DNA of 64,000 bases, from assembly GCF_900107835.1 (NCBI RefSeq), contig NZ_FNRG01000002.1, positions 186,001 to 250,000 on the forward strand, written 5' to 3'. Positions 42,629 through 51,740 of this stretch are shown here, piece by piece; position 1 is the first letter of the stretch; each line of letters starts with the position of its first letter. The stretch comes from Oribacterium sp. KHPX15 (GTDB lineage: Bacteria > Bacillota > Clostridia > Lachnospirales > Lachnospiraceae). The notes under the pieces were generated by a model, which ran no database searches, was not told where the DNA came from, and saw only the letters and a list, made by a program, of their open reading frames with translations. A program made the translations under genes and the position numbers.

Positions 42629-43771
42629 TTAAACTCCGCCCTCTTTTCGCTGCAAGGCAACATTAAGCACCAGGCCCAGGCCTATATAGACCGAAATCAG
42701 GGAGCTCGCACCTCTGGAAAAGAAAGGAAGCGTTATTCCGGTATTAGGAAAAATACCCGTGGCTACTGCGATGTTAGTATAGGTCTGAAACCCTATCCAC
42801 GCCATCATGCCCACACAAATAAGACGTCCGCCCAATTTTTTTGCCTTTGATGCTATTATAAGGCATTCAAGAATAATCAACAAGAACATAATAACAATAA
42901 ATACAGAGCCTCTGAATCCAAACTCTTCTCCGATAACCGCAAAAATAAAATCATTATCCTCCTCGGCAAGGAAATTACCGTTCTTTACCGAAAAAATGGA
43001 ATCGTTATTAAGCCCTTTTCCCGCGAACTGTCCTGAACCTATGGCCATAATGGAATACATCTGCTGATAGAATGTCTGGGTGTTTTCAGACGGGTTAAGG
43101 AAAGTACGTATTCGCTCCGCCTGATATCCCTGGAGAAGCGGGATTCTGTCGTAAAGACCCGATTTAAAAAGATAAACAAATATCAGCGCAAATGGGACAA
43201 TGATAAACACAACTCCCATTATCCATTTAAAGCTTATGTTCGAAGCATAAACCATGGCAGCTATGATGACGGTCATTATGATCGCCGTACTGAGATTAGG
43301 CTGAAGCAATACCAAAAGTATCGGGATAGTGTAAAAAACAAATGCCATAAGAATGACATGCAGCGAATTAATACGCTCGCGGTTTTTGTGAAAATATCTG
43401 GAAAAAAAGATAATAAGTCCTATTTTAACAAACTCTGCCGGCTGAACCTGCCCCAGAACAGGCACCTGTATCCATCTCACCGCTCCATGTCCCGAGGCCG
43501 TACCATAGATTTTTACGCCAAGAAGCATAAGAACAGAAATAAGATATATAAGATTCGCCTGTTTTAATATAAATCTGTAGTCAATCAGGGAGATCAGTAT
43601 ACACACAGTGAATCCCGCAAAAGAGCCCATTATCTGTCTCACAACCTGAGGGTCTTTGATATCCGAAGCATTTATTGCCGAAGCCATTATCAAGACCCCA
43701 AGTATATTGAGGATCACCATATAAAAAACTAATCTAAAATCATAATTTTTGAAGTTGTAATCAAATTTCAT
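42629..43771 (-). CDS. rodA: Rod-shape SEDS glycosyltransferase RodA
   Basis: RodA polymerises lipid II into glycan strands for side-wall growth with its partner PBP2. The product is about 380 residues with ten or so membrane helices. The SEDS hallmarks are VQPAEFVKIGLI, LLQPNLSTAI, EEFGFRG and the C-terminal TGITLPFFSRGASSL. ATG 43771 is preceded by GAGAAG; the frame to 43816 adds 15 residues before the conserved start. The PBP2 gene is immediately upstream, supporting RodA over FtsW. Confidence 0.93.
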   Translation of the reverse strand: MKFDYNFKNYDFRLVFYMVILNILGVLIMASAINASDIKDPQVVRQIMGSFAGFTVCILISLIDYRFILKQANLIYLISVLMLLGVKIYGTASGHGAVRWIQVPVLGQVQPAEFVKIGLIIFFSRYFHKNRERINSLHVILMAFVFYTIPILLVLLQPNLSTAIIMTVIIAAMVYASNISFKWIMGVVFIIVPFALIFVYLFKSGLYDRIPLLQGYQAERIRTFLNPSENTQTFYQQMYSIMAIGSGQFAGKGLNNDSIFSVKNGNFLAEEDNDFIFAVIGEEFGFRGSVFIVIMFLLIILECLIIASKAKKLGGRLICVGMMAWIGFQTYTNIAVATGIFPNTGITLPFFSRGASSLISVYIGLGLVLNVALQRKEGGV

Positions 43772-43837
43772 AATCTTCTCACAGAGAATGTCAGTCCTTG
43801 ATATTAAACATCTCAAAGGACTGACATAACCCTTCCA

Positions 43838-46711
43838 TCAGTCTACGACATTCAATGCAGAAACGCCTGATGCATCTCTTGAAAGAATTGCATCCAAACT
43901 ATCCTTACCATAGCAATAGTTGTAAACTGTATTCGCAAGGTTTGCAGCATTACCGGAGGAATATCCGTACGGAATGTTTACAGTAACAGTTATCTCAGGA
44001 TCTCCATAAGGCGCAAAAGAAACGAATACGGCATGATTTCCTCTGTCCTCACGCTCCTGGGCCGTTCCTGTCTTACCCGCTATAGGAATGTCCTGTCCCA
44101 GGAAAACTCTCTTGGCAACACCTTCTGTGATCATCTCACGGAGTCCTTTATGAACCGCATTCCATGTAAGGTCACTGAAATTCAGCTCCCTCACCACAAC
44201 CGGCTCAATATTTTTTACTATAGAACCATCTGAAGTTGTGACCTTATCAATAACCGAGAGATCAAAAACGGTACCTTTATTTGCAACAGCAGTAATGTAC
44301 TTTGAAAGCTGAACAACATTGTATGCATGATTTCCCTGACCCATAGCAGAACGCTCAGGGTCATAATCAGATATACGGGGCATAGCCTCATCTATCTCTA
44401 CTCCCGAAAGCGAGTCAAGGCCAAACAATGAGGCATACTTATGTATTCTTTCAAGACCGATTGCCTGGTTATAATTTCCAGTCTCATCTGTAGAAAGAAG
44501 GTGACCTACCGCCGCAAAGAAAAAGTTACAGGAGTTCTTGATTCCATCTACCACATTCTCTCTTCCGTGGGATTGAGGATAAATCCAACAACGGATATTA
44601 GGAGTAACTTCCTCGTAAACGCCGGTACAGTCAATCACTGTATTGAGTGTCAATACCCCTTCTTCAAGGGCCGCAACCGATGTTAACGGTTTAAAGGTGG
44701 ATCCCGGCGCAAGCTGAGTCTGGGTAGCACCGTTAAGAAGCGGCAATGACAGGTCATTATTGCATTTTTTGAGATAAGCGGGATCCGTTATCCTGTTGTT
44801 ATCAAAACTCGGATATGTTACAAGAGCACGCACCTTTCCCGTATCAACATCTGTGACCACCACAGATCCGTTGCACGGATCAAGCGCAAGCTGCGCCGGA
44901 GTGATCTCGATCTTTCTTATCTTTGAAATCAGGAAAGTATATGCGTAATGTTCATCTCCTGCAGAAAGCTGAGCATAAGCTTCCGGATCCTCTTCCAGTA
45001 CTCCCTGCTCAAAAAGTGCCATAAGCAGTACATATCCCGGAATGATCTGGTTTGCTATTGCATATTTATAGAGTACTTTATCAAAATCAGGATTGTTGTT
45101 CAGCTGATCTATCAGCATCTGAACAAACAAGGTATAGATATTATCCGAATCATAGTACTCATCAGACAACTCAAGCTTTGAAGTGTCCAGCCATGCTTCA
45201 TCTATTCCACTGAGGATAAAATCTTTAAGAGTAATAGTATCATCCTTCCATGCCGCATAGGCTTCCGACTCACGATACTTTTGGTCAGTGGTGTCTATGA
45301 TTCCATTCTCCTTTTTCCCAAGGTAGTCATAAATATATACGATATAAGCCTGCATATCCTGCGGCAGCTCTTTCAGTCCGCTTGTTGTAGGATGAAGCAG
45401 CTCCTCCTGTATAGCAGCAAGCTTTGTTTTCTTGTTCGCTTCAAACGCCTCTGCTATCCGACGCTCAGCTGTTCCTTCTTCCGCACTGCTGAAATGTGCC
45501 GAATCCAGAATATTGTTATTGATAAGCTGATAATAGGCATCTTTAACCGGAATTGTAATCTCTGACTGCTCGATCACAGCATTATCATCATTGAGATCCT
45601 GTTCTGTAATCTTCGACGCCAAAAGACCGGCAAGTTCCTGCTCGAGCAGATGATATATGGCAATCTGGTCATTTGCCGAAATGGTTGTATAAACATCATT
45701 GCCTGCTGCAGCATCGGTCTCTGAAACAACCTCAAGAATAGATCCGACAGAGTTAAGGTACATCTGACGATATCCCTTTTTACCCTTCAGCTCCGACTCC
45801 ATGCTTTTTTCAATGCCCCAGACTCCCACAATATCATTAAGCTCATATGAATCATCCGTTTTCTTCAGTTCCTCAAGCTGTTCTGCCTGAACCTGACCTG
45901 TATAACCCACTATATGACTCATATAAGGCGCATAATTGTACTTTCTGACAGAAACATTATCAATGTCTACGCCTTTAAGTTCTCCCTTTGCTTCAAGTAT
46001 CTCTGCTGTACACTCTTCAGATACGTTTTTTACTATTGTGGTGGTCTGATACCTCTGATATGCGGTAAGACGCATTGTATAAAAGATATTGATCATATCC
46101 AGAGCCAGCTTATCTGACAGAACTATGGGATTTTTCTTTTCATCCCACATATTGTCAAACCTGTATCTGCTTTTCGAGACTTCAAAAGCCTGTCTGGCAG
46201 TTAAATTAAAATCCTTCTCCGAAAGGTCTTCAATGTTTCTGCCTCTTATATTTGAAATAAGTCTTTTGCGGTCATCCTCCGAGTTTGTGGTGAAATAGAA
46301 TTCCCCAGAATCATCCAGCTTTATCTTATACTGTCCGTCAATGTCATACCCGTGTTTTTCGATGATCTGAGCAAGACGCATTAACATGCGGTTTCTGCTG
46401 TTAATACCGTCAACAGATGTGTCATAAGCACCATTATCCGTAATTGTGATATTGTACTGGAGCTCATTGTAGGCCAGCAGTTTACCGTCCCTATCGTAAA
46501 TATTGCCCCTGGTTCCGTTGCTCGTTATCTCTGCCAGAGTACGATTCTGATAGTCTGCCAGATATTTTTCACCATTTACTATCTGAAGATCAAATAAACG
46601 AAATCCCAGAACCATAAACAAAATCGAAAAAATAAGTCCAAGGGCAAAAAGTCGTGAACTTACAAATCGAACAGTAAATTCTTTGATTGCTTCAAATATT
46701 TCTTTGATCAA
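43838..46711 (-). CDS. mrdA: Penicillin-binding protein 2, enlarged
   Basis: This class B transpeptidase cross-links wall made by RodA. The 957-residue product has one membrane helix (about residues 18-38), a dimerisation domain with GTRGNIYDRDGKLLA, and a transpeptidase domain with SxxK in APGSTFKPL near residue 669, SxN-type SCN in KNSCNFFF near 725 and KTG in AGKTGTAQE near 878. Usual PBP2 proteins are about 600-720 residues. The excess is a polar helical insertion of about 250 residues between about 335 and 600, directly before the transpeptidase domain. Downstream of mreD, upstream of rodA. Confidence 0.93.
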   Translation of the reverse strand: MIKEIFEAIKEFTVRFVSSRLFALGLIFSILFMVLGFRLFDLQIVNGEKYLADYQNRTLAEITSNGTRGNIYDRDGKLLAYNELQYNITITDNGAYDTSVDGINSRNRMLMRLAQIIEKHGYDIDGQYKIKLDDSGEFYFTTNSEDDRKRLISNIRGRNIEDLSEKDFNLTARQAFEVSKSRYRFDNMWDEKKNPIVLSDKLALDMINIFYTMRLTAYQRYQTTTIVKNVSEECTAEILEAKGELKGVDIDNVSVRKYNYAPYMSHIVGYTGQVQAEQLEELKKTDDSYELNDIVGVWGIEKSMESELKGKKGYRQMYLNSVGSILEVVSETDAAAGNDVYTTISANDQIAIYHLLEQELAGLLASKITEQDLNDDNAVIEQSEITIPVKDAYYQLINNNILDSAHFSSAEEGTAERRIAEAFEANKKTKLAAIQEELLHPTTSGLKELPQDMQAYIVYIYDYLGKKENGIIDTTDQKYRESEAYAAWKDDTITLKDFILSGIDEAWLDTSKLELSDEYYDSDNIYTLFVQMLIDQLNNNPDFDKVLYKYAIANQIIPGYVLLMALFEQGVLEEDPEAYAQLSAGDEHYAYTFLISKIRKIEITPAQLALDPCNGSVVVTDVDTGKVRALVTYPSFDNNRITDPAYLKKCNNDLSLPLLNGATQTQLAPGSTFKPLTSVAALEEGVLTLNTVIDCTGVYEEVTPNIRCWIYPQSHGRENVVDGIKNSCNFFFAAVGHLLSTDETGNYNQAIGLERIHKYASLFGLDSLSGVEIDEAMPRISDYDPERSAMGQGNHAYNVVQLSKYITAVANKGTVFDLSVIDKVTTSDGSIVKNIEPVVVRELNFSDLTWNAVHKGLREMITEGVAKRVFLGQDIPIAGKTGTAQEREDRGNHAVFVSFAPYGDPEITVTVNIPYGYSSGNAANLANTVYNYCYGKDSLDAILSRDASGVSALNVVD

Positions 46712-46722
46712 TTTATATGCTC

Positions 46723-47259
46723 CTATTTATCTATCTTTTCCGTTGCCGTAAATACAAATCTGTAAAGGATCAATGTAGCAAGCAATGAAAAAACAACTGC
46801 CGGAAGCACTACATGCATCAAATAGTACGGCAGATCCAGTTTCAGACGTATCAGGAAACGAAAAACATAGATATACACATGGTATACAAACTCATTGATG
46901 ACACACATGATCATCGGCAGAGTTATGTATTCTTCATAATAAATATTGTTGAACAACCCGTTTAAATATCCGATAAAAATAAATATCAGGCTGTAAAAAC
47001 CAAAGGCTCCTGAATAAAACATATCCATAAGGAGTCCTGCTCCGAGGCCATAGATCATGCCCGGTAAACTGCCATGAATGAAACCTATCGAAAATGTGAG
47101 GATCAGCAATAAATTTGGAGACGCAGAAAGGAAAGGGATGAGTGGCATCACGCTGGTCTGAATAAGAAATGCCACTACCAGCGATATCACATACGAAAGT
47201 ATCCTTAATCTGTTCTTTGTACTCTTTTTAAACGAAATTTTTTTTAATATTTTTTTCAT
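46723..47259 (-). CDS. mreD: Rod shape-determining protein MreD
   Basis: MreD is a membrane subunit of the elongasome. The 178-residue product has five to six hydrophobic segments; landmarks are VSLVVAFLIQTSVMP near the start and the SIGFIHGSLPGMIYGLGAGLLMDMF block. It lies between mreC and the PBP2 gene with about 10-base gaps on both sides, forming mreC-mreD-pbp2-rodA. No mreB is present in the window. Confidence 0.93.
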   Translation of the reverse strand: MKKILKKISFKKSTKNRLRILSYVISLVVAFLIQTSVMPLIPFLSASPNLLLILTFSIGFIHGSLPGMIYGLGAGLLMDMFYSGAFGFYSLIFIFIGYLNGLFNNIYYEEYITLPMIMCVINEFVYHVYIYVFRFLIRLKLDLPYYLMHVVLPAVVFSLLATLILYRFVFTATEKIDK

Positions 47260-47268
47260 TATTTTTGG

Positions 47269-48621
47269 TCAACCCGGATTTTCTTCGATAATTTCTTCTG
47301 ATGAATCCTCTTCGGCCACTGTTTCTCTTACAGTTTCCTCTTCGTTATTTCTTGCCTGAGAAACCTGTTCAGTCTCACTTTCTGTTTCAGACGAAGAGGT
47401 AGTTTCGGTTTCCCGGTTTTCTTCATCATCCTCTTCCTGTCTGCTTACATTTCTTCTCTGTGAAGTACCTTCGTTCCCGGCATTATCTTCTGACGCTGAT
47501 GTACTCGAAGATCTGTTTCCAGTATTATCTTCATCATCGTCATCATCAGATTCATTGGAACCTATGGTGACACTCGGTACGTCAGTTATATCTTTCGCAG
47601 TAACGATATAATCGTCCGCCGTATCGGCAGCGCCATTTCCCACCACCTCACTCAGCGGTGTAAGACCTTCCATTCCTGCCCAGGATGACTTGACATTGGT
47701 GCCTGCTGTAACATTAGCCGCATCCGGCAGAGTCTCGCTGTTTTTGGTTTTGGTTCTGTTTAAGGCAGCTTCTCCGTTATTTTCATCCAGGAAACTGTCA
47801 CTCTTAACTTCTTTTATTACCAGAACTTCTGAAAGATCGTCAAAATCCGCAGCCGGGATCAGATAACCGTCTTTCATAAGTCTCTTTTCATCTTCTTTAA
47901 CATCAACCGCATATCCGATAAGAATTCCCGGCATAAACTTTGCCGATATTGAAGAAGTTACTATACGGTCACCATCCTGTATGGAGGCATCCTTTTTCAT
48001 ATCCGTGATTCTGAGGCGTCCCTTTTCATAAAGAGTCAGATCTCCGGCTACTATACAGGTATCACTGGCCTGTATACCCATGGCAGAAACTCTTGACTCA
48101 TCATCGATTATGGAACGAACCGTAGCATAATTAAGACCCACGTCAGTCACTATGCCTATAAGCCCTCCGTTAGCCATAACATTCTGGTCAACCCTTATGC
48201 CATCCTGGGATCCCTTGTCTATACGAAAAACCTGGAACCAGTTTTCCGAGTCCTTTGCTATGACTCTTGCAGCTATTTTTTCATACTGCATATAGTCCTG
48301 GTCCAGATCATACAATTCTCTCAGTCTCTGAAGCTCTCCGCTATCCTGAGTAAGACGATTGTTCTGCTCAACAAGAATACCTATCTTCTCGTTAAGCCTT
48401 TTGTTTTCTTCCAGCACTTCCTCCAGCGTACGGTGTTCCTTCAGATTCTCATATATTCCGAATCCAAGGGTATTGACTCCCTTCTGAAAAGGAACCAGCA
48501 CATAACCTATAGTGTTCCGTATAGGATTCATGATGCCGTCCTTTACGGAAGAAAGCACAATCATCATTATGCACACCACAGAAAGAACTATGAATATATA
48601 CTTGCTTTTCTTATTATCCAC
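47269..48621 (-). CDS. mreC: Rod shape-determining protein MreC with acidic tail
   Basis: MreC is a membrane-anchored scaffold that activates PBP2. The 450-residue product has an N-terminal helix (about residues 8-24), a coiled coil (about 60-105, VLEENKRLNEKIGILVEQNN), and the beta-barrel core to about residue 275 (KGSQDGIRVDQNVMANGGLIG, VIDDESRV). The last 170 residues are an acidic S/T/E/D-rich low-complexity tail, well beyond the near-290-residue family length. It overlaps the radC 3' end by 8 bases. Confidence 0.94.
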   Translation of the reverse strand: MDNKKSKYIFIVLSVVCIMMIVLSSVKDGIMNPIRNTIGYVLVPFQKGVNTLGFGIYENLKEHRTLEEVLEENKRLNEKIGILVEQNNRLTQDSGELQRLRELYDLDQDYMQYEKIAARVIAKDSENWFQVFRIDKGSQDGIRVDQNVMANGGLIGIVTDVGLNYATVRSIIDDESRVSAMGIQASDTCIVAGDLTLYEKGRLRITDMKKDASIQDGDRIVTSSISAKFMPGILIGYAVDVKEDEKRLMKDGYLIPAADFDDLSEVLVIKEVKSDSFLDENNGEAALNRTKTKNSETLPDAANVTAGTNVKSSWAGMEGLTPLSEVVGNGAADTADDYIVTAKDITDVPSVTIGSNESDDDDDEDNTGNRSSSTSASEDNAGNEGTSQRRNVSRQEEDDEENRETETTSSSETESETEQVSQARNNEEETVRETVAEEDSSEEIIEENPG

Positions 48622-49312
48622 TGATTAATCCCTGTTCGCTGAAACTGAAATAGACATTGTCCCCTATCACAACATGATCAATGAGTCCAATGCCGATAAC
48701 TTTTCCGGCTTCACACAGCTCCTTTGTAAATCGAATGTCCTCCCCGGAGGGTTCCGGATCACCGCTTGGGTGATTGTGTACCACGATAAGACATGACGCG
48801 CTAAGCTTCAGTGCCGAAATAAATATCTCTCTTGAGGATATTGCAGAATTGCAGCTTGTCCCTGCAGATAGTAATTCCTCTTTGATCAATTGCATCTGAT
48901 GATCCAGATATAACACACGAACAACTTCATGGTCCAGGTATCTTAGATCTTCCATGTAATAATCCGCCACCTGACGCGAATCTGTAAAGCGCATATGTCT
49001 TACACGTTTCTTACGATTCCAAATTCTGCGGGCTATTTCGCCGATGACACTCAGCTGGATAGCCTTCACCTTCCCGATGCCATTAATCTTCATGTACTCT
49101 TCGGCACCAAAATGCATCATCCCAACGAGTCCGTCATATAGAGGATTCATATCCAGAACTTTTTGGGAAACCTCCAGTACTGAAGATCCCTGTGTTCCGG
49201 TACGTAGAAGCACAGCCAGAAGCTCAGCGTCGCTTAAGGCCTCCGGACCGTTTTTGATGCACTTTTCATATGGCATCTCATCCTGTGTAAGCTTTGTTGT
49301 TTTTAAATTCAT
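48614..49312 (-). CDS. radC: RadC family JAMM-domain protein
   Basis: RadC proteins combine a helix-hairpin-helix segment with a JAB/MPN metalloprotease-like domain; their cellular role is unresolved despite the name. The 232-residue product has EALSDAELLAVLLRTGT, GIGKVKAIQL and the JAMM motif HNHPSGDPEPSGED. ATG 49312 is preceded by AGGAG; the in-frame start at 49372 lies within the promoter. In Bacillota radC is regularly placed ahead of mreBCD, as here. Confidence 0.94.
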   Translation of the reverse strand: MNLKTTKLTQDEMPYEKCIKNGPEALSDAELLAVLLRTGTQGSSVLEVSQKVLDMNPLYDGLVGMMHFGAEEYMKINGIGKVKAIQLSVIGEIARRIWNRKKRVRHMRFTDSRQVADYYMEDLRYLDHEVVRVLYLDHQMQLIKEELLSAGTSCNSAISSREIFISALKLSASCLIVVHNHPSGDPEPSGEDIRFTKELCEAGKVIGIGLIDHVVIGDNVYFSFSEQGLISG

Positions 49313-49355
49313 TTTTTCTCCTGTCCCAAAGAGAAGCAGGAGCCCACGGTTGATT

Positions 49356-49384
49356 ATTGTAACATAAAGCATTCGATGCGTAAA
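49356..49384 (-). promoter_or_regulatory. Promoter of the radC-mreC-mreD-pbp2-rodA series
   Basis: On the reverse strand TTTACG (49384-49379), a 17-base spacer and TACAAT (49361-49356) lie about 45 bases before the chosen radC start. Confidence 0.7.
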
Positions 49385-49399
49385 TATTACACGGCATCA

Positions 49400-50689
49400 T
49401 CATTTCTTCGAAATGATGATAAGTCCTTTCTCGTACATCTTCTGCACTGCCATCATGATGCCGAGCTTTGCATGGTACCAGGTGAGACCGCCCTGAAAAT
49501 AAACATTAAACGGCGGCTTAATGGGACCATCCGCAGAAAGCTCGATAGAACTGCCCTGAACAAAAGCGCCTGCTGCCATGATTACCTTACTGTCATAGCC
49601 CGGCATATCATCAGGATATGGTGTAACAAAACTGTTTACAGGGGCTGCTGCCTGTATTCCCTGACAAAAGGCAACCACCGCCTCCTCGGAGCCAAGTGTG
49701 ATGGCCTGTATGATGTCATATCTCGCACTGTCAGCAGTGGGGTGACATGCAAAACCAAGCTTCTCAAATACCTTAGCCGCAAAGATCGCTCCCTTTTCAG
49801 CTGCAGCTGTTATGGTAGGAGCCAGGAAAAGTCCCTGATAGAAGCTCTTGTTAACGTCAAGAGAAGGTCCTACTTCCTTGCCAAGTCCCGGGGTTGTGAG
49901 ACGAACCGCACATCTTTCGATACACTCCTTTGTTCCGGCTATATAACCTCCGATAGGCGCAAGTCCGCCACCCGGATTCTTGATGAGTGAACCCACAACC
50001 ATATCTGCTCCAAAAGTCGAAGGTTCCTCCTTTGTTACAAACTCACCGTAACAATTATCCACCATACAGATGACGTCCGGTTTGATTTCCTTTATAAATT
50101 TTATAAGCTCACCGATCTTCTCCGGTGAGAATGTATCTCTTGTGGCATATCCTTTTGATCTCTGTATCTCCACAAGCTTTGTCTTTTCATTTATTGCAGC
50201 CTTAATGCCTTCATAATCAAATTCCGAACCCGGAAGAAGATCCACCTGGCGGTAACTTACTCCGTACTCCTGAAGACTTCCCACTGAAGGTCTGATGCCG
50301 ATGATCTCCTCCAAAGTGTCATAGGGTTTTCCTGCAGGGCAAAGAATTTCATCTCCCGGTCTTGTATTAGCATAAAGCGCTGTGGAAAGTGCATGTGTAC
50401 CGCAAACGATCTGTGAGCGGACAAGCGCATCCTCCGTATCAAAAAGATTGGCATAAACCTTTTCCAGGGTGTCACGGCCGATGTCATCATAGCCGTAGCC
50501 TGTGGTTCCGTAGAGGTGAGCCTCAGAAACCTGGGCATCCTGCATTGCCTTAATAACCTTAAGCTGATTGAACTCGGCAATGTCATCTATCTCCTGAAAT
50601 CTGTCCTTAAGTGTACGGAGCTCTGTCTCGCAAAAATCATAAACCTCCGATGCTATCCCAAGAGACTCAAACATTTCTCTGTTATCCAT
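49400..50689 (-). CDS. YnbB-type PLP-dependent methionine gamma-lyase family protein
   Basis: This 429-residue protein belongs to the fold-type I PLP family annotated as aluminium-resistance or methionine gamma-lyase-like; the natural substrate is not established. The PLP lysine is in GSLIKNPGGGLAPIGGYIAG, with the cofactor segments IVCGTHALSTALYANTRPGD and CMVDNCYGEF. The start overlaps the miaA 3' end by 37 bases, so it is read with miaA. In B. subtilis the homologue ynbB lies near hfq and glnR, also close to miaA. Confidence 0.9.
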   Translation of the reverse strand: MDNREMFESLGIASEVYDFCETELRTLKDRFQEIDDIAEFNQLKVIKAMQDAQVSEAHLYGTTGYGYDDIGRDTLEKVYANLFDTEDALVRSQIVCGTHALSTALYANTRPGDEILCPAGKPYDTLEEIIGIRPSVGSLQEYGVSYRQVDLLPGSEFDYEGIKAAINEKTKLVEIQRSKGYATRDTFSPEKIGELIKFIKEIKPDVICMVDNCYGEFVTKEEPSTFGADMVVGSLIKNPGGGLAPIGGYIAGTKECIERCAVRLTTPGLGKEVGPSLDVNKSFYQGLFLAPTITAAAEKGAIFAAKVFEKLGFACHPTADSARYDIIQAITLGSEEAVVAFCQGIQAAAPVNSFVTPYPDDMPGYDSKVIMAAGAFVQGSSIELSADGPIKPPFNVYFQGGLTWYHAKLGIMMAVQKMYEKGLIIISKK

Positions 50690-51654
50690 TCTGTAATCCT
50701 GTCCTTCTTATAATCAAAATCCTGTATATTTACAAAATTCACATTGCGTTCTCTTTTGAACCATGTGATCTGTCTTTTAGCATAATTCCTGGAATCCTGC
50801 TTTATCTTCTCGACAGCTTGAACGATTATAGCACTTTTTTCCGATGCCGCAAGATTTCCTTTATCAAGGGCCTCAAAGGCAGCAATAAGCTCACGGTAGC
50901 CGATGCCCTTCATGGAGGTCCTTTCCTTGGGAAGATGAAGATCGTAAAGCCACCTGGCTTCATCTATAAGTCCCTGTTCCACCATCAGGTCGACACGTTT
51001 GTTTATGCGTTCATACAGAGCCTCTCTGTCATCTGTAAGTACAAAAAATGCCGGTGAATATACAGCCTGCTTTTCCCTTTCCTCCTCATTATGGGCTGAA
51101 ATGGGCGAACCATGAAGCTCATAAAACTCAAGTGCCCTTATAACGCGGCGAATATTGTGCTCATGGATTTTTTTCAGAGATTTGGGATCTACCTCCGAAA
51201 GCTTTTTATACATTGCCTCGGGACCTCCCGGTTCCTTTGCCATAGCCTCCAGTCTGTCTCTTATCTCCTTATGGGCATCTTCGTCCTCTTCAGTGAAATC
51301 TATACCATAAAGAAGCCCCTGAATGTAAAAACCGGTGCCTCCCGCAAGAATAGGCACATGGCCCCTCTCATATATCCCTTCGATAGCATCGGAGGCCATC
51401 TTCTGGAAAAGGCTTACATCATAATCCTCTGTCACGTCGATAATGTCTATGAGATGATGAGGCACACCTTCCATCTCATCTTTTGTAACCTTTGCACTTC
51501 CTATATCAAGTTTTCTATATACCTGAACAGAATCCGCCGATACTATCTCACCGTCAAGAGCCTTTGCAAGAGCCACTGAAGTGGAGGTTTTTCCGACAGC
51601 CGTAGGCCCTGCGATGATGATGAGGGGCTTCTTTGTTAAATCAATTTTTTTCAA
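50653..51654 (-). CDS. miaA: tRNA dimethylallyltransferase MiaA
   Basis: MiaA adds a dimethylallyl group to N6 of A37 in tRNAs reading UNN codons, the substrate later used by MiaB. The 333-residue product has the P-loop IIAGPTAVGKTSTS, the SADSVQVYRKLDIGSAK segment with catalytic Asp, LAGGTGFYIQGLLYG and the C-terminal WFKRER segment. It is followed by the overlapping PLP gene and preceded by mutL. Confidence 0.96.
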   Translation of the reverse strand: MKKIDLTKKPLIIIAGPTAVGKTSTSVALAKALDGEIVSADSVQVYRKLDIGSAKVTKDEMEGVPHHLIDIIDVTEDYDVSLFQKMASDAIEGIYERGHVPILAGGTGFYIQGLLYGIDFTEEDEDAHKEIRDRLEAMAKEPGGPEAMYKKLSEVDPKSLKKIHEHNIRRVIRALEFYELHGSPISAHNEEEREKQAVYSPAFFVLTDDREALYERINKRVDLMVEQGLIDEARWLYDLHLPKERTSMKGIGYRELIAAFEALDKGNLAASEKSAIIVQAVEKIKQDSRNYAKRQITWFKRERNVNFVNIQDFDYKKDRITEWITEKCLSLLG

Positions 51655-51740
51655 ACTTAATACCTTCCAATGTCACGACCCCACTCCGTCTACGGATTAA
51701 TGTTCCGAAGTCAGATAGTCTTATGACATATATAAAACTG

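Noticed and set aside
49376-49990. 204-codon frame antisense to the PLP-enzyme gene
   Set aside because: Shadow of an intact gene, with its start inside the radC promoter region.
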